64,000 nt of DNA from Capronia americana (Eukaryota; Ascomycota; Eurotiomycetes; Chaetothyriales; Herpotrichiellaceae): positions 992,001-1,056,000 of the forward strand of contig JADWQD010000006.1 in NCBI GenBank assembly GCA_016110215.1, given 5' to 3'. Shown here one piece after another: positions 34,102-46,395 of the stretch (position 1 is the stretch's first letter; each line of letters starts with the position of its first letter). A program made the position numbers and the translations under genes. The notes under the pieces were generated by a model that was not told where the DNA came from, searched no databases, and was given only the letters and a program-made list of their open reading frames with translations.

Positions 34102-37100
34102 GTTACGCTCCGTGGGGACCCTCGGAGGTGGCTTTGGAAATCTGGCTCGGCTCTAGAAACTTCAGTTGTTCAGGTCCGTCATCTTCAGGGCCTAGACTGG
34201 GATGGAGTCTTTTAATGACAGTGCTTAGTTGAGACCTACTTGGGCCTTCTGTCGTGTGTCTCCTGTAGCCTTCCGGTCGCCGGCGTCTCTGTCGAGCAGC
34301 AAAGTCGGAGGACGGACTAAACTTTATCCGTCGTCCCGGAACACGAGATTTAATTGAGCGCTGAAGAAATCACGCGCGCACGATCTCGATCTCGAAATAT
34401 CACTAAATGCACGAAGGAATTGTGTTGAGGATCGTAATTTGGCTTCGATGCACAGTAGGCAGCTCATTTGCAGCTGGACGTCGAGGAGAGATCAACAGTT
34501 TCATGAGCACGTCCGTGGTTGGAGGAGAGGTGCATTAGCCTCGTCTATTCTCAACCCAATGGTTGGATAGCACTCGTGGAGAATGTGCACTTCTCGCTCT
34601 CAAGAATGAGGGGAACGGCCAACTGGGAAAGGCTCCAAACCTTGGCTGAAGCATTCATTTAGCGTGATCAGGAAGGTCTTCCCAGTCGAGACCAGGCCCC
34701 AATCAGTGACACACCGAGACAGTCGCATGCCGGTATTTTCGGCGTCTCTGCCTGGTCCTTTCTTCTGATCCACGTTGCGTCGTGCAGGACTTTCTCGATT
34801 CTTTCTTTTGCAGCATGACGCAGCGGTCTTGCTTGCCACGGCTCAGGGGCTCCCAAGCTAGAGCATAGTGGATCGAAAGATGGCTTTCATCCCGGCCGCC
34901 TGGGGATCCATTGTCCGGGCTCGAGGAGCAATCTTCGGATGTCGGCGGTCTACGACGGATACATCGCTATTCGGCTGAAAAAGGCCCGGGCAAAGGCAGG
35001 CTTCCATGGAAGTGAGAAAGAGCAATAGGCGTGGTCAATGGAGAGAGCGCTGGAGATAAGATATAGGCGGTGCAATGGACAAATAGGGTGGTAGGGTTAA
35101 TATTCTTGACGGATGCCAAAACATCGATACTGTAGTGCGTAGCAGCAGCTCCTGTTCTCCGCGGCTAAGCGAAGCCCTGTGCTTGCTCGGCCTGATTTGA
35201 TACTTGACAGGCACGCAATGCATTGTATCTCATCTGAAAGCCGGGGGGCGTCAAAGCCTTAATAATTGTGTCAACCATACATCGCCCTCGGGTCAATACC
35301 GACGAGCTGAGGGTCACACGAGATCCTATGGGGTGACACAAGGCATGCGGGATGATGTGATTCGGCTCGGGCTTGCTGATGAGAAATCCAGGCGCCAAAG
35401 GAGTGCGGAGAATGGTGTACGTTGTCAAGAGGGCCCAGGTGGTTGGTTCTTCGAGACGAAGTCTGAAGACCGTCCAGCCTTGATGTCCTGCTGCAAGGGT
35501 CAAGGAAGAGCACAAGCGTGGGGAAGTCAAGCGTCAGGCAGCCTCTCGCTCTGCAGAGGGTGAGAAGACTCGAGGACAGATGATCACTTTCAGGCTCGAA
35601 GATGACGACCTGACTTTAACGGGCAAGCCTCTCGGTAGCTAGACAACGCGCGCCGGACGGGAACTTTCAGCGGGACGCGAGGTGGGATGCGTAAAGCAAA
35701 GCTCTACCACGGTTCACCCGATTGTTACGTTAACGATTCGATTCATGGAAAGCACGGCAGCCAAATGGTGAAAGAGAAAGAGCATTGTGGTGATAGTTGT
35801 GTTGCTGCCACTGGTGATGTCGCTTCTTATCCGGCCTGGCCCCTTGCCTTATGTACATACAACCCCGCGATTATCGGTAAGCTTGGAACGCCCTCTGAGC
35901 GTTTTGCTGGCAAAGCGTGGCTGGGTGTGGTGGCCCTGCGGACCGGGCGCTTTCTCTCCGTGGGCTTCCTGCCCTGAGGTCTCGTGTGCCTTTGCTTCTC
36001 AATGCTCACTTGTCTTATGCTCACCTGCCGGGTGGCCTGTGGAATCAGGTCGAGGGATCCGTACGCAGTCATACCACGCAACAGATGGGCACGTGCAGAC
36101 CATTCTTATGTTCGTACATGAAAGAATCAGGCTGATAACGATCGTCGAGGGTGCCATCGTGACTTGGGCCAACCGACCCCAGTCAAGTGCCACGATATTC
36201 GGGGCCGCAGGCCGCTTGCCTTGACGACCCGCCCCGAGTTCGTGCAGAGATTCGAGTCAAAACCCACATCACACCTCGGAACCAGTGCGGCGTCGAGGGT
36301 TGGTGGTGTCGGGTGGTGTCGCATCCAACCACATTCCCTCTTTTCTCGTCAGCCCGCTGCACGACTCAATTTCCCCTCTTTCCTCTCTGACACTGACAGA
36401 CTCACCGTCCGTGCTTTCTCCCTCTCCACGCATCACCATCCACACATCCCGCGTTTGCTGCATCACCCCAAGCTCATCCCCCCGTGCTCGTGTGTGTGAC
36501 TGGTCTGCACTCCGCCCTGCAAGACGAGAGCTGCCATTGCCTGTTCACATCTAGTGCGCATGCTGGGCCATGCGACTGTCGACGGAACAGGAGCCAGAGA
36601 CGAGCATAACTGCAACCTAGACCCCAACAATCGCCCCGGTACAGCCTGCTACAGAAGCAACGCAGATCCGGCCAACTAGAAGACCCTTTTTCTCTCTGGC
36701 TTCCAAGCATCGAACCGGGCCTCGTCCTCGCCTCTTCCACTGTCCTTTGCCACCCAGGCCATGAGGAGCAGCAGAAGCAATAAGCCCTCCGCTCACTCTC
36801 CACGAGCGCTAGACCCCGAGGTCACCTGAACCATCTCATTCTGCGCAGTTGGTACCTGCATCCAGGAGACGCCGCTCGTTGCATCTGCGTCGCACCCCCG
36901 ATTTCGAACCTTCCCTCCACCACGCGATAACCATCTCCGCGCGCGCAGAAACCTTCCAGACAGTCTAGCAAACCCCAAAAGTCGCAGTGTGGGCGAAGCA
37001 AGCAATCGCACGCCACATAGGGCCGGCAGCGTACAACACCCCGCGTCGGGAAGAAACACACACTGTCAGAGCTCAGCCGCTTACCTGTCAGGTACAACGG

Positions 37101-37337
37101 TTTCTCCATCCCGTGTTGTGTGTTCGGTGTTGGGTTCCCAGGCTATATCGCTAGGACTGTTGCCGGGTCAGGCCTTAGACAAGGCTGAATTTCTGTACAA
37201 GGTCGACTGTGAATCTTTACTGAATCTTGGGTGGATGCTTGGTCACTGATCATGCTGAGGACGCCGTGATTGTTCTTGCTAAGCCTCCGGTTGGACGATC
37301 GTCAGGCTTTGAGGGCAGGTGACGAGTTTCTGTTGCA
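34102..37337. other. 3.2-kb gap upstream of the C2H2 regulator
   Basis: No coding gene supported. Open frames up to 121 codons show no motifs. The right third holds a pyrimidine-rich tract and is probably promoter plus long 5' leader of the regulator gene. Confidence 0.4.
36331..36430 (+). promoter_or_regulatory. Pyrimidine-rich promoter tract
   Basis: A CT-dominated stretch of the kind that precedes transcription starts in filamentous fungi, roughly 0.9 kb before the regulator ATG. It would imply a long leader. Confidence 0.35.
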
Positions 37338-40300
37338 ATGGCGGAAACCGATCCCATCGACAGGGCGGACCAGGACACGCTCACCCAGCACGGCTCATCG
37401 GACGACGCGAAGCCTGAGCAAGCAGGCAACGAAGGAGGGGTAGGACAGCCACCAAAGAAGCGGAGGAGAGTCGTGAAGCCCAACCCCGACAAGAAGTTTG
37501 AGTGTAAGCACGAGGGATGTGGCAAAAGCTACTCTCGTGCGGAACACCTATATAGACATCAGCTGAACCGTGAGTGTGCTTCACTGCCTTGGCTTGAACC
37601 ATCTAATCCTGTTCAAAGATACCCCGAAGACCATCTACCGATGCGACTACCCTGACTGCACCCGGTACTTCGTTCGACAAGATCTCTGCATCCGACACCG
37701 GGAACGGCATACTACCCACGGGTCGCAGCTTGCTAAACGAGATGCCTTTGCGCAATCCACGTCTAACGATCAGTCGGTCCCTCCAACGCCATCCCAGAAT
37801 GGGCTCAGTCAACCGCAGTCCTATCCGATGTCTGCTCCCAATGCGCCAGTCCGTAGAGAGAGCCAGTCTGTGGGCTCGCAACAGCACCCTCCTGAGACAA
37901 ACCACTACGGGCACCACATGTCCGGCAACACGGTCCCTCCGTCCCCAGAGCCACGATATCACCCACCGACGCCGCAAACCGCCGTCGCGAGGCCGGAACC
38001 CCAGTTGCATCGCACAAACAGCCTTGGCAGTAACCCTATGAGTCCACCTCAAAAGCACGAGCAGACGGGCTGGTCGTCTGGAGTTCGACGGCAAAGCTTC
38101 AACAACGCGGACTTCCACAGAGAGCAACCAGCGTATGCTTCCATGCAATCAGTCGATAGGGGTTCAGGCCAGAACGTTCCGCCGTCTCCTGTTCGCCAGT
38201 ACTCGGGGTCGTCGGCCCCACCAGTCCAGCCTGTCAGGTCCAACTCAGACCATGCTATGGACAGGAATGGAATAAATGGAATAAATGGCTACATGCAGTC
38301 CATCGACCTTACCGCTGGTTCCACTTACTCCTCTACAGGCTATCCCGCAGCGGGTGTGTCTCGTACGGCGGACGCCGCCTTCGCAGCCGCCGTTTCCCAC
38401 GGATTGACCAGAACTGATCAATACCCGTACAACATGGTTAACACCAGCATGGCAAGCGTAGACATCAGCAGTGGTTTCGGTTTTCCCGTCTTTGGTGGCG
38501 AAGAAGTTCCATACACCCAAACACCATTTGCAGTTGCGGACGACTTTACGCAGTGGCTCTTCAATGACGCCCAGTCTGGCTCGAACGACTTCTCGCCGCC
38601 GAACTATATTCCTGGGTACAGCGGCCATGAACAGCAGCAACCGTCGCAAGGTCCGTACTTCGACCAAAGCCCCTCGTCATCCAGTAACAATTACTCGACA
38701 AGTGGCATGCAACATCCCATGAGTGTTACAAGCATTCTCGATTCGACCGCCACAAGCCAGTACATAATGTCGGAGTCCAAACGTCATGAGTTAATTGACC
38801 TGATGCAGAGTCAGTTCGTGGAGCGCCCGCATGACGCGGTCAAGAAACGAAAGGACTCCGTGTTCGAGGGTGACTTGGATAGTGACGGTCATATACTGAG
38901 TCTGCGGATGATGCACACATATATCGGATCATACTGGTACCATCAACATGCACAACTGCCGATCTTGCACAAGCCTACCTTTTCCGCCGACCGAACTCCA
39001 AACCTGCTTTTACTCATGGTCATCGCAATTGGAGCCGCCACATTGGACAAGGCGTATGGCACAAATCTGACCGACTCTGCAGCCGAATTCGCCAATTTCG
39101 TAGTATGGCACCTTCGTTGGGAGATCGTGCGAGATGTGGACTTCAGACCCCCAGCTAAGTTATGGGTTTTCCAGACACTACTACTCATCGAGGTCTATGA
39201 AAAGATGTATGCAACTCGTGCGCTGCACGAAAGAGCCCACATCCATCACGACTCTACTTTGACGCTCATGCGCCGTGGCAGCTCCTTGCTAGGCCGGTCC
39301 GCATCCGATTCACCGCCCAGCCTGAGAGGGGAACAGGACAACGGCAGGACAGCGGTACCCTTTTCTGGAGCCGAAGCCTCCAAGTCAGAAGAGTCGTGGC
39401 ATCGATGGATCACCACCGAAGCCACACGTCGGGCCGCTTTTGGGGCGTTCGTCCTCGATTCTATTCACGCAACAATGTTCGGTCACGCTGCAAAAATGGT
39501 CGCGCATGAGATGCGATTACCTTTACCATGTGACGAGGGTCTTTGGTCGGCGGTATCTCCCTCAGAGGCTTCTCGAGTTCAGTCATCCCTGCAAACAAAC
39601 GGCATCAAACCCATCATGTTCCTCGAAGGGCTGAAGCGGACATTGAACGGACAAAGGGTGCGCACAAACTCTTTCGGTCGTACCATCCTTATGGCAGGGC
39701 TATTGTCAGTCTCATGGCATATGAGCCAGCGAGACTTGCAAATTTCTTCCCTGGGACCTCGTACCGCAAATTCATTTGGAGGTCCGGACAAGTGGAAAGG
39801 TGTTCTGTTACGCGCCTTTGACAATTGGAAACGAGACTTCGATGAGGCTCTAGCGGAAGCCACCCCTGCCCCATCTTCACCCCTGCGGACACCTGTTGTG
39901 CCTCCGCATCCCATTCTGCGCCCGGTCGACGATGAAAACATCTTCGAGTCACGGACCGTCCTGCACCATCTCGCCCATATCGCTGCTCATGTGGACGTTG
40001 TCGACTGTCAAGTCTTTGCAGGCGCCAACCGTTTGCTCGGACGTTCGATAACACCGAAGGACTACAGCGTAGTCCGCGAAAAGATCGAGCGTTGGGCTAC
40101 CAAAGCTTCTGCACGGGATGCGGCATTCTATGCGCTTAAATTCATCGTCCAGGTCCTCATTCCTCCAGATGGAGATGGTCTGGACGGCATCAGCGGCCGC
40201 CTGTATGGCCACGCCAGTCCTATCCTACCTCAAGCGTTTGAGCACAACCAGTACATTGCTCGAGATGACTTCCTCCTCAACCGGCCGTGGGTGCTCTACA

Positions 40301-40746
40301 TATCGGCCCTCGTCGTCTGGTGCTATGGTTTCGCACTCGAAGGCCCGATCAAGCCCCCTCCTACCGAAGCAGAGTTCGGAACTTGGGAGAAGAAAGAGCA
40401 AGACATGCGACAATATCTCGACCGAGTCGCCGGGGTACGGGCTCCGGACGATCTTGAGAACGTCAAGGGAAAGAACCGATGCTTGGGCCTTTTGATGATC
40501 TTGAAAGAGTCGTTCGAGAGCACTAGGTGGGAACTTACACATGAGGCTGCGGGCTTGCTCGGCAATGCTTGCTCCAAACTCCGAGGTATCGACGAAGACA
40601 AGATTGTCGGTCCCAGTATTCTCTCAAGAGACGACCCGGCCTACCCCTCAAATGGCTACTACTATGGCAACGGTCATCCTCGCTCTGGGATGCATCGTGA
40701 GGGCGTCCGAGAGCATATCACGGTCGCTAATGCCGCTAAAATCTGA
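37338..40746 (+). CDS. C2H2 zinc-finger transcription factor with fungal_trans domain
   Basis: Exons 37338-37569 and 37619-40746 (49-bp intron, branch CTAAT) give 1119 residues. A nuclear-localisation cluster (PPKKRRRVVK, residues 38-47) precedes two C2H2 fingers: C56-x4-C61-x12-H74-x3-H78 and C86-x4-C91-x12-H104-x3-H108. The last His of finger 1 is created by the splice junction. A Pro/Ser/Gln-rich region (about 120-400) leads to the fungal-specific transcription factor domain (about 430-800), seen in LHKPTFSADRTPNLLLLMVIAIGA and WHRWITTEATRRAAFGAFVLDS (each read as shorter conserved blocks). This C2H2 plus fungal_trans layout is used by several carbon and stress regulators; the exact ortholog is not recognised. 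A repeated NGINGI element (near residues 218-224) is a minor slippage-prone site. Confidence 0.88.
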
Positions 40747-42691
40747 AAATCCGATCTCACTGGCCGTCGGTACCAAGCTTCCTCGCACGGCCGGACCGAC
40801 GCCTCCACAAGCACATCATGTCGACATGTACCAGACATTATCACGAGGTCCAAGGAGATCATGACACGCGGAATGAATGTTTTCTTCTTCATGTTTCTGT
40901 TGTCTGCTGTGAACCAGCATCGACGGAGGCAACCAGTATATGTCATCACTTATTTTTGTGCGTGTTTATAAAGGGCGGCTATCTGATACCCCATCGGTTG
41001 TGGCTTTTGCCACGTCATGTTTATAGTATGTTTGTCATTGTCTTTACTGGATCATCAAAAAGCTCGCGCAGCATGTTCAGCCGCAACATGCACTAGGGCG
41101 TACGGAGGGTGGAGGGGGGTTGGAACCCCCCTCTCAGGCATGGACCTGGGACCGGACAATAATGCACCAACCTGGGTTTCGTTCTTGCTCATCGAAGCAA
41201 CTTTATCGATCACCAACTTTTCAGCGTGTCGAGGATGGCCACTTGCCATGATTGCGGGCGACTCGGGGCCCGCCAGTACAACTATCGATACCCGACATAC
41301 TCGATCGAACCCTCTGCCAATAGGTCTTTCCGTCAGAATGCCAGAACAGAGCTGAACCTCTTCTTTCAACACTCTTTTGCAGCTACCACACATCCATTGC
41401 TCACCACCGGGCAACGGAATTCTACCTATGATGGTGTTCTGTCTCTACCGACGGAAGTTTATTGACAGGTTTTGGGCAAGAACTCAAGCTCGACCTCACA
41501 TGGCTGGCTGGTTTTCCTTCCGGACGCCATTTTTGGGGTTGGCCAATTGGGAACACTCCGCCTGTGAATGACGGCGGACAACTTGAGGACCCGATGGAAG
41601 ACCGAGGGTGAGACTATGTCTAATTCTCACATTGGCCCTTTTCCGGAAGCCTGGAAGCCTAGTCATCTACGTTTGCATGCGTTTGACGATCCGGTCAGGG
41701 TCTCTTCTCTGTTGATTGTTGCCACAATTTTGTATGCTGAAGAATGAGGGATGCGAGGTGGGCCGCAGGACTTGAAGACTGCGTCTTCGTGAGCATAGGA
41801 AAAGATTGATGAGACTGTCCGAGCAAGAGGGCAGCTGTAGAACGAGGGCACAAATACGAACAATCGCGCAAACATAGGCTCTATCGCGCAAACTACCCGC
41901 AACTCTGTCTTTGTAGCCTACTGTTAATACGAAAGCTATTCCCCCGGAGACGCCACTTCCCACTATTGTCTTGAAGCCGGAGGGAGCTGAAAAACAGGCG
42001 GCTGAGAGTGCCAAGAAAGGCCACTCCGAACCTAACCACCGTTCAAGATTTATCGATCGTAGGCGAGCTCCCATCAGGCGAGGTGGCGGGATAGTTTTAA
42101 GCGTCTCGACAATTAGTTATAAGCGTAGGATCGAGGAGCGGAGTCGTGCAGTGAAGGAGCAAATGGTCACGAGGGTTCTGTACACATTTCAGAAATAACT
42201 TGCCTCGCTTGAATCCTTGCGGAGTCGTGAATTTCTTGGCACTGGTCTAGCCCTACGACTTGGCACGCTTGTCCGGAACCGTGTAAGCGCACTAACTATC
42301 CTGGGGTTGGCGAGATGACATTGTTGAGCTGTTGGCCAATCACGCCGCGACAGGCTCGTCGCCGCCTTCAGCCCCTTCTTCTGCCGTGGCACGACTCATG
42401 GATTTTAAGCATCTTCAGGTCGCCCAAAACATGCTGCGCCTTCCAGAGGGCAAAAGGCCGCGGCGGCGGGCGGCCAAGCAACAGCATCTGCGAATGATCC
42501 TTCTGTTGAAATCCTGTTTCGCTCAGCTCCAGGCCTCCTCTCAAAGCCAAGGTGAGGCTGATTTCTCTGGGCTGTGATGGAAATAAAGGCCCAGATGAAG
42601 TCTTGCTTATATTGGCATGCATGCTTCTCTACCTAGTTTTGACAGCTCCAGCGCGATCTCCGTCTAACAGCAGGTGGTTTTGCCATTTACG
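40747..42691. other. 1.9-kb gap with hairpin
   Basis: 3' flank of the regulator, a strong inverted repeat at 41112-41133, and the promoter of the protease gene. No other feature supported. Confidence 0.4.
41112..41133. repeat. Perfect 10-bp inverted repeat (hairpin)
   Basis: GAGGGGGGTT and AACCCCCCTC flank a two-base GG centre, forming a perfect GC-rich palindrome about 370 bp after the regulator stop. The function is unknown. It lacks the T-run of an intrinsic terminator and is not a tRNA arm in any cloverleaf I could draw. Confidence 0.7.
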
Positions 42692-44179
42692 ATGAAGAGG
42701 CTCCTTGTCTTTGCAAGCATCTTTGCTGCTGTTTCGGCTCAGGCTGTCAAGCTTGACTTCTGGAAGAACAAGCCTCCACAAAGGTCGACCCTTGCCCGCC
42801 GCAGCGACGACGACGTCGGGTCCCCTGTCACAGGCGACTATTGGCGGGTCCAGTACTTTATCAATGTCACCATTGGCACCCCACCTCAGATTTTCTCCTT
42901 GACACTTGACACAGGAAGCAGTGACACCTGGGTGCCATCAGCAGATTCTTGGGGCTGCGAGGACGATGGCTGCATCGACTATGGCGCGTACAACAAGAAC
43001 GTATCCTCGACGTACAGTCTCGTCCAGGAAGGCACATTCTTTATCAGCTACGCCGACACCTCGTATGCGGCTGGCGACTACTTCACAGACGTGCTATCAT
43101 TCAGCGACGATGTCTCCATCACCAACACCACCATGGGGAACGCCAATGACACGGACATGGTACAAGGCCTGATGGGCGTAGGCTTTCGCGCAAATCTAGC
43201 CAGTCTGCAGAATGAGGAGCCTTTTGACTTTCCCACCGTGCCGGAGCAGCTGAAAGCACAAGGACATATCGACCGCGTGGCATACTCGCTGTACCTCGAC
43301 TCCTACGACGACAACAGTGGCTCCATCCTATTTGGCGGAATTGACCCGTCCCGCTACACCGGCGAGCTGCTTGCACTCCCGCTGTCCACCGACCCAAATG
43401 GCGACTACACCGAATTTCGCGTTGCACTGACCCAACTGTCGATCCGCGATGGCAAAAGTACTCGGGCACTGACCCTCCCTTCATTCAGTGCCCCCGCCCT
43501 GCTCGATTCTGGCACCTCACTCTCCTACCTGCCGCAGGATGTCAGCGACGCAATCCTAGAAGGTCTGGGAGCCACCCTTGATGAAGATTCCGGCTGGTCA
43601 TACGTCCCATGCGCGTATCGAAAAAGCAACGTCTCGCTGATCTACACCTTCGGTGGACCCGACGGTGTCAACGTGTCCGTGCCTTTGTCGGAACTTATCG
43701 GGGAACAACTTGGTGATGAGTCTGCGTACAGGGACGGCACGCCAGCATGCTCTCTCAACATTGACCATACTACCGACGACACCACCGGTATCATCCTGGG
43801 AGATAGCTTTCTAAGGTCCGCATACGTCGTCTATGACCTGGAGAACATGGTCGTTGCCCTGGCTCAAGCAAAAGTTGATAATAAGGCGCCAATCAATGAC
43901 GCCTCTGTTACTGCGATCCCCAAGGGCACAGCACTGCCCGGCGTCACCAGGACGGCGACGGTAACGGCCAGTCCAGCACCAACCGACGCTGCTTATAGTG
44001 TGTATCTTGGAAGCCAAGGTACGCCGACATTCAATCTCCCAGGTGTTACAATCACACCTACTGCCAAGGCCGAGGCCGAGGCGCAGGCGGAATCAAATGC
44101 GGCAGGTGAAATCAAGATATCAAAGGCAGCTGGGGCCTTGGTCGCGTTGGGTGTTGTTGCAGTCCAACTCTTCTGCTAG
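42692..44179 (+). CDS. Secreted pepsin-like aspartic protease with GPI-type tail
   Basis: A single exon of 495 residues. The signal peptide (residues 1-16 or so, MKRLLVFASIFAAVSA) is followed by a short propeptide ending at a dibasic ARRS (36-38). The two catalytic aspartates are D73 (LTLDTGSSDTW) and D272 (LLDSGTSLSYLP), and the flap tyrosine region is FISYADTSYAAGD. The C-terminal lobe has GIILGDSFLRSAYVVYDLEN. After about residue 400 the chain becomes Thr/Ala/Pro-rich and ends in a hydrophobic stretch (AAGALVALGVVAVQLFC), the pattern of a GPI-anchored yapsin/OPSB-type protease at the plasma membrane or wall. Many NxS/T sequons fit secretion. An in-frame GTG upstream was not used as a start. 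Confidence 0.9.
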   Translation: MKRLLVFASIFAAVSAQAVKLDFWKNKPPQRSTLARRSDDDVGSPVTGDYWRVQYFINVTIGTPPQIFSLTLDTGSSDTWVPSADSWGCEDDGCIDYGAYNKNVSSTYSLVQEGTFFISYADTSYAAGDYFTDVLSFSDDVSITNTTMGNANDTDMVQGLMGVGFRANLASLQNEEPFDFPTVPEQLKAQGHIDRVAYSLYLDSYDDNSGSILFGGIDPSRYTGELLALPLSTDPNGDYTEFRVALTQLSIRDGKSTRALTLPSFSAPALLDSGTSLSYLPQDVSDAILEGLGATLDEDSGWSYVPCAYRKSNVSLIYTFGGPDGVNVSVPLSELIGEQLGDESAYRDGTPACSLNIDHTTDDTTGIILGDSFLRSAYVVYDLENMVVALAQAKVDNKAPINDASVTAIPKGTALPGVTRTATVTASPAPTDAAYSVYLGSQGTPTFNLPGVTITPTAKAEAEAQAESNAAGEIKISKAAGALVALGVVAVQLFC

Positions 44180-44936
44180 GTCGATCATTAAACGGCGGTT
44201 GCGAGAGTTGATGCATTATCTTGGTGATTTCTGGGCAAAGCAGACCCATGGCATACACCGACTGCATAATATTGATTTGTTACATATTGTGGATTCGCTT
44301 GCCCCAGCCTCATGCTAAGGCGTAGCCTAGACCGCTAAGCGCAATAAAGCACGACGCCAACTCTTTTGATTTTCCTCCTTTTGTAAAGTCGGTGCCGGGA
44401 AATCCGCCTTCGGTTTAGGCGGTCCCGCCGTTTCGGGCATGGTCACAGGCTATGCACCCGTGTCTTTCCAGCGTACACTAGTATCACATTGGCACCTAGC
44501 GCCCAGTGGACATACTATGGTACATAGTATAATGTTGCAGAACATGAACGGGACTTCATCAGCATAAAAATCGTCGTACACGAGTCCGCACGAGCCCGCT
44601 TTTGCGCAAACCTTGTTGACACTGCAATTCGGTCCTAGTGTACCTGAAGAAGGCTACGTCCTCCTAGGAGAACTTCTTCACCTTTACAGACAGCGTCCCC
44701 TCTGCGGGGCTTCGCTGTGGACATGTGCCAGGGCGAACACAAATACTAGCGAATACGCCCTTCCAGCGGAACGTGGCGAGCTTCTCCGACCAAGAGCAGT
44801 CAATAATGCTATTGCACTTTCCGATGAACATGACAATAGCAATGATTTAAATATTTCTAGCCCTGCTTACACGTACTAATCTTCTTACCGTTCTTCAAAT
44901 TCCCCATTCCTCGCGCAACCTCAACTGTCTCTTACC
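44180..44936. other. Intergenic region
   Basis: Between the protease and the alpha/beta hydrolase. AT-rich near the right end (GATTTAAATATTTC around 44845). No gene recognised. Confidence 0.4.
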
Positions 44937-46395
44937 ATGCAGCCGTTCTTCCTCTCTCTGCTTTCCCTGACAGCTTTAGCCCAAGGTTCTCCCGTTCTCC
45001 CAGTGAAGAACGTGAAATCATGTCAAGATTACACTATTCCTCTTACTGTGACCACTCTGAACCTTAAGTGGGCCCTCGATCCGCTCGAGACCAACGAGGA
45101 TGCAGCGGCATACAGCATTCAAGGGGCACGTCGCGATGCCATGACCGTTTTCCAGCCAGTCACTCCTCCCTCTGCATCCGAGACAACTGTCTACACGGTA
45201 GCCGGTACCTTCTGTCAGCCAACCAGTGGAGGAAATGGAACGGTCCTGCTAGCTACACATGGCGGAGGATACGACAGATAGTACGCTTCCCAGCCCCGGC
45301 CCACAAGTAGTAACATCTAGAAGCTCATCGATGGCAAAGCTACTGGGATCCCTCCATCCAACCGGAGAATTACAGCTTCGTGGACTATGCCGTCGCGCGA
45401 GGCTATTCGATCTTCTATTATGACAGAGTAGGTCTCGGCGTGTCCCAGAGGTAGATTCCCTCCCCAAATCCCTGCTCTACTAATCATCACTAACCATTTC
45501 CGCAGCCTCTCTGGATATGTCGCGCAGACTTCGATCCACACGGCCGTTGTCAAGGAACTTGTCAAGCTTATCCGCTCCGGTAAATTCGGGTATCCTCCCG
45601 CCAAGGTCGCCCTGGTGGGCCATAGTCTTGGAAGCGCGTACTCGAATGGTGTTCTGAATACCGATCCGGATTTGGTTGATGCCGCGGTCCTCACGGGCTT
45701 TGCCTACAATGTCCTTCCTCCCTCAGGAGGCACAACGCGACTCGCGAAGCTAGAAGATCCCTTTAGATTCGAAAGCTTCGACGGTGGCTGGACAACCTGG
45801 TCCGACGTCTACACAAATATCCAGAGGTAAGACTCCTGGTGATGTACCTGGTGACCATCGTCCGTAGGCTGACCGAGTACTTAGCTTCTTCAAACTTCCC
45901 TTCTATGATCGAAAGGTGGTGCAATGGACCGAGGACAACAAACAGCCCATCGGCCTATTGGAAGGAATCAGTGTTGGAGCGGCCAACTTCTCTTCTCCTG
46001 GCTTCACCGGCCCTGTCTTGGTATGTCTATATTCATCTGATTACGAAACCTAAATGCTAATCATCTTTAGCTTCTGAGGTAAAATTCGTGTAAGATGCGA
46101 GTTACGTTCCCGTTACTAACATGACATAGCGGCGAATATGACTTTGTTGCCTGCGGAGGGTACTGTCCGGGATTCCTGGAAACAGGCCCGAGTCAAGTCT
46201 TCCCTGCGGCAAAGACTCTTGTCACCTATATCCAGCCGAAGAGTGGACACGCTGTGAATTTTGCTGTAAGTTCACGTTCCACTCATGTTCCCTATCCCAT
46301 CCCCGAACCATGAACTAATCGATATCAAAATGCAGTTGAATGCCACAGGGTCGTTCGATGTCATCACGAAGTTCCTGAAACAAAACGGCATTTAG
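44937..46395 (+). CDS. Secreted alpha/beta hydrolase with an 8-nt microexon
   Basis: Seven exons (44937-45280, 45340-45450, 45506-45826, 45885-46020, 46071-46078, 46130-46265, 46336-46395) give 371 residues. Introns are 50-70 bp. The signal peptide covers about residues 1-17. The fold is shown by LLATHGGGYDRYYWDPS (oxyanion-hole strand), YSIFYYDRVGLGVS, the nucleophile elbow VALVGHSLGS (S192), the acid region SGEYDFVACGG, and a late His in PKSGHAVNF. The fifth exon is only 8 nt (CTTCTGAG); without it the frame is lost between GPVL and GEYDF. Similar fungal secreted hydrolases act as esterases, but the substrate is not predictable. Confidence 0.85.
46071..46078 (+). other. 8-nt coding microexon
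   Basis: CTTCTGAG, flanked by TTTAG upstream and GTAAAA downstream. Each flanking intron has its own branch site (GCTAAT and ACTAAC). It supplies Leu-Leu and two bases of Ser in the acid-bearing strand of the hydrolase. Confidence 0.75.

Noticed and set aside
36127..36324. Minus-strand frame containing GRVVKASG, a pattern sometimes produced by translating tRNA genes
   Set aside because: No cloverleaf could be drawn; the T-arm-like ATTCGAG has unpaired flanks on both strands.
41667..42074. 135-codon minus-strand frame upstream of the protease
   Set aside because: No homology recognised and no coherent start or intron; left as intergenic.
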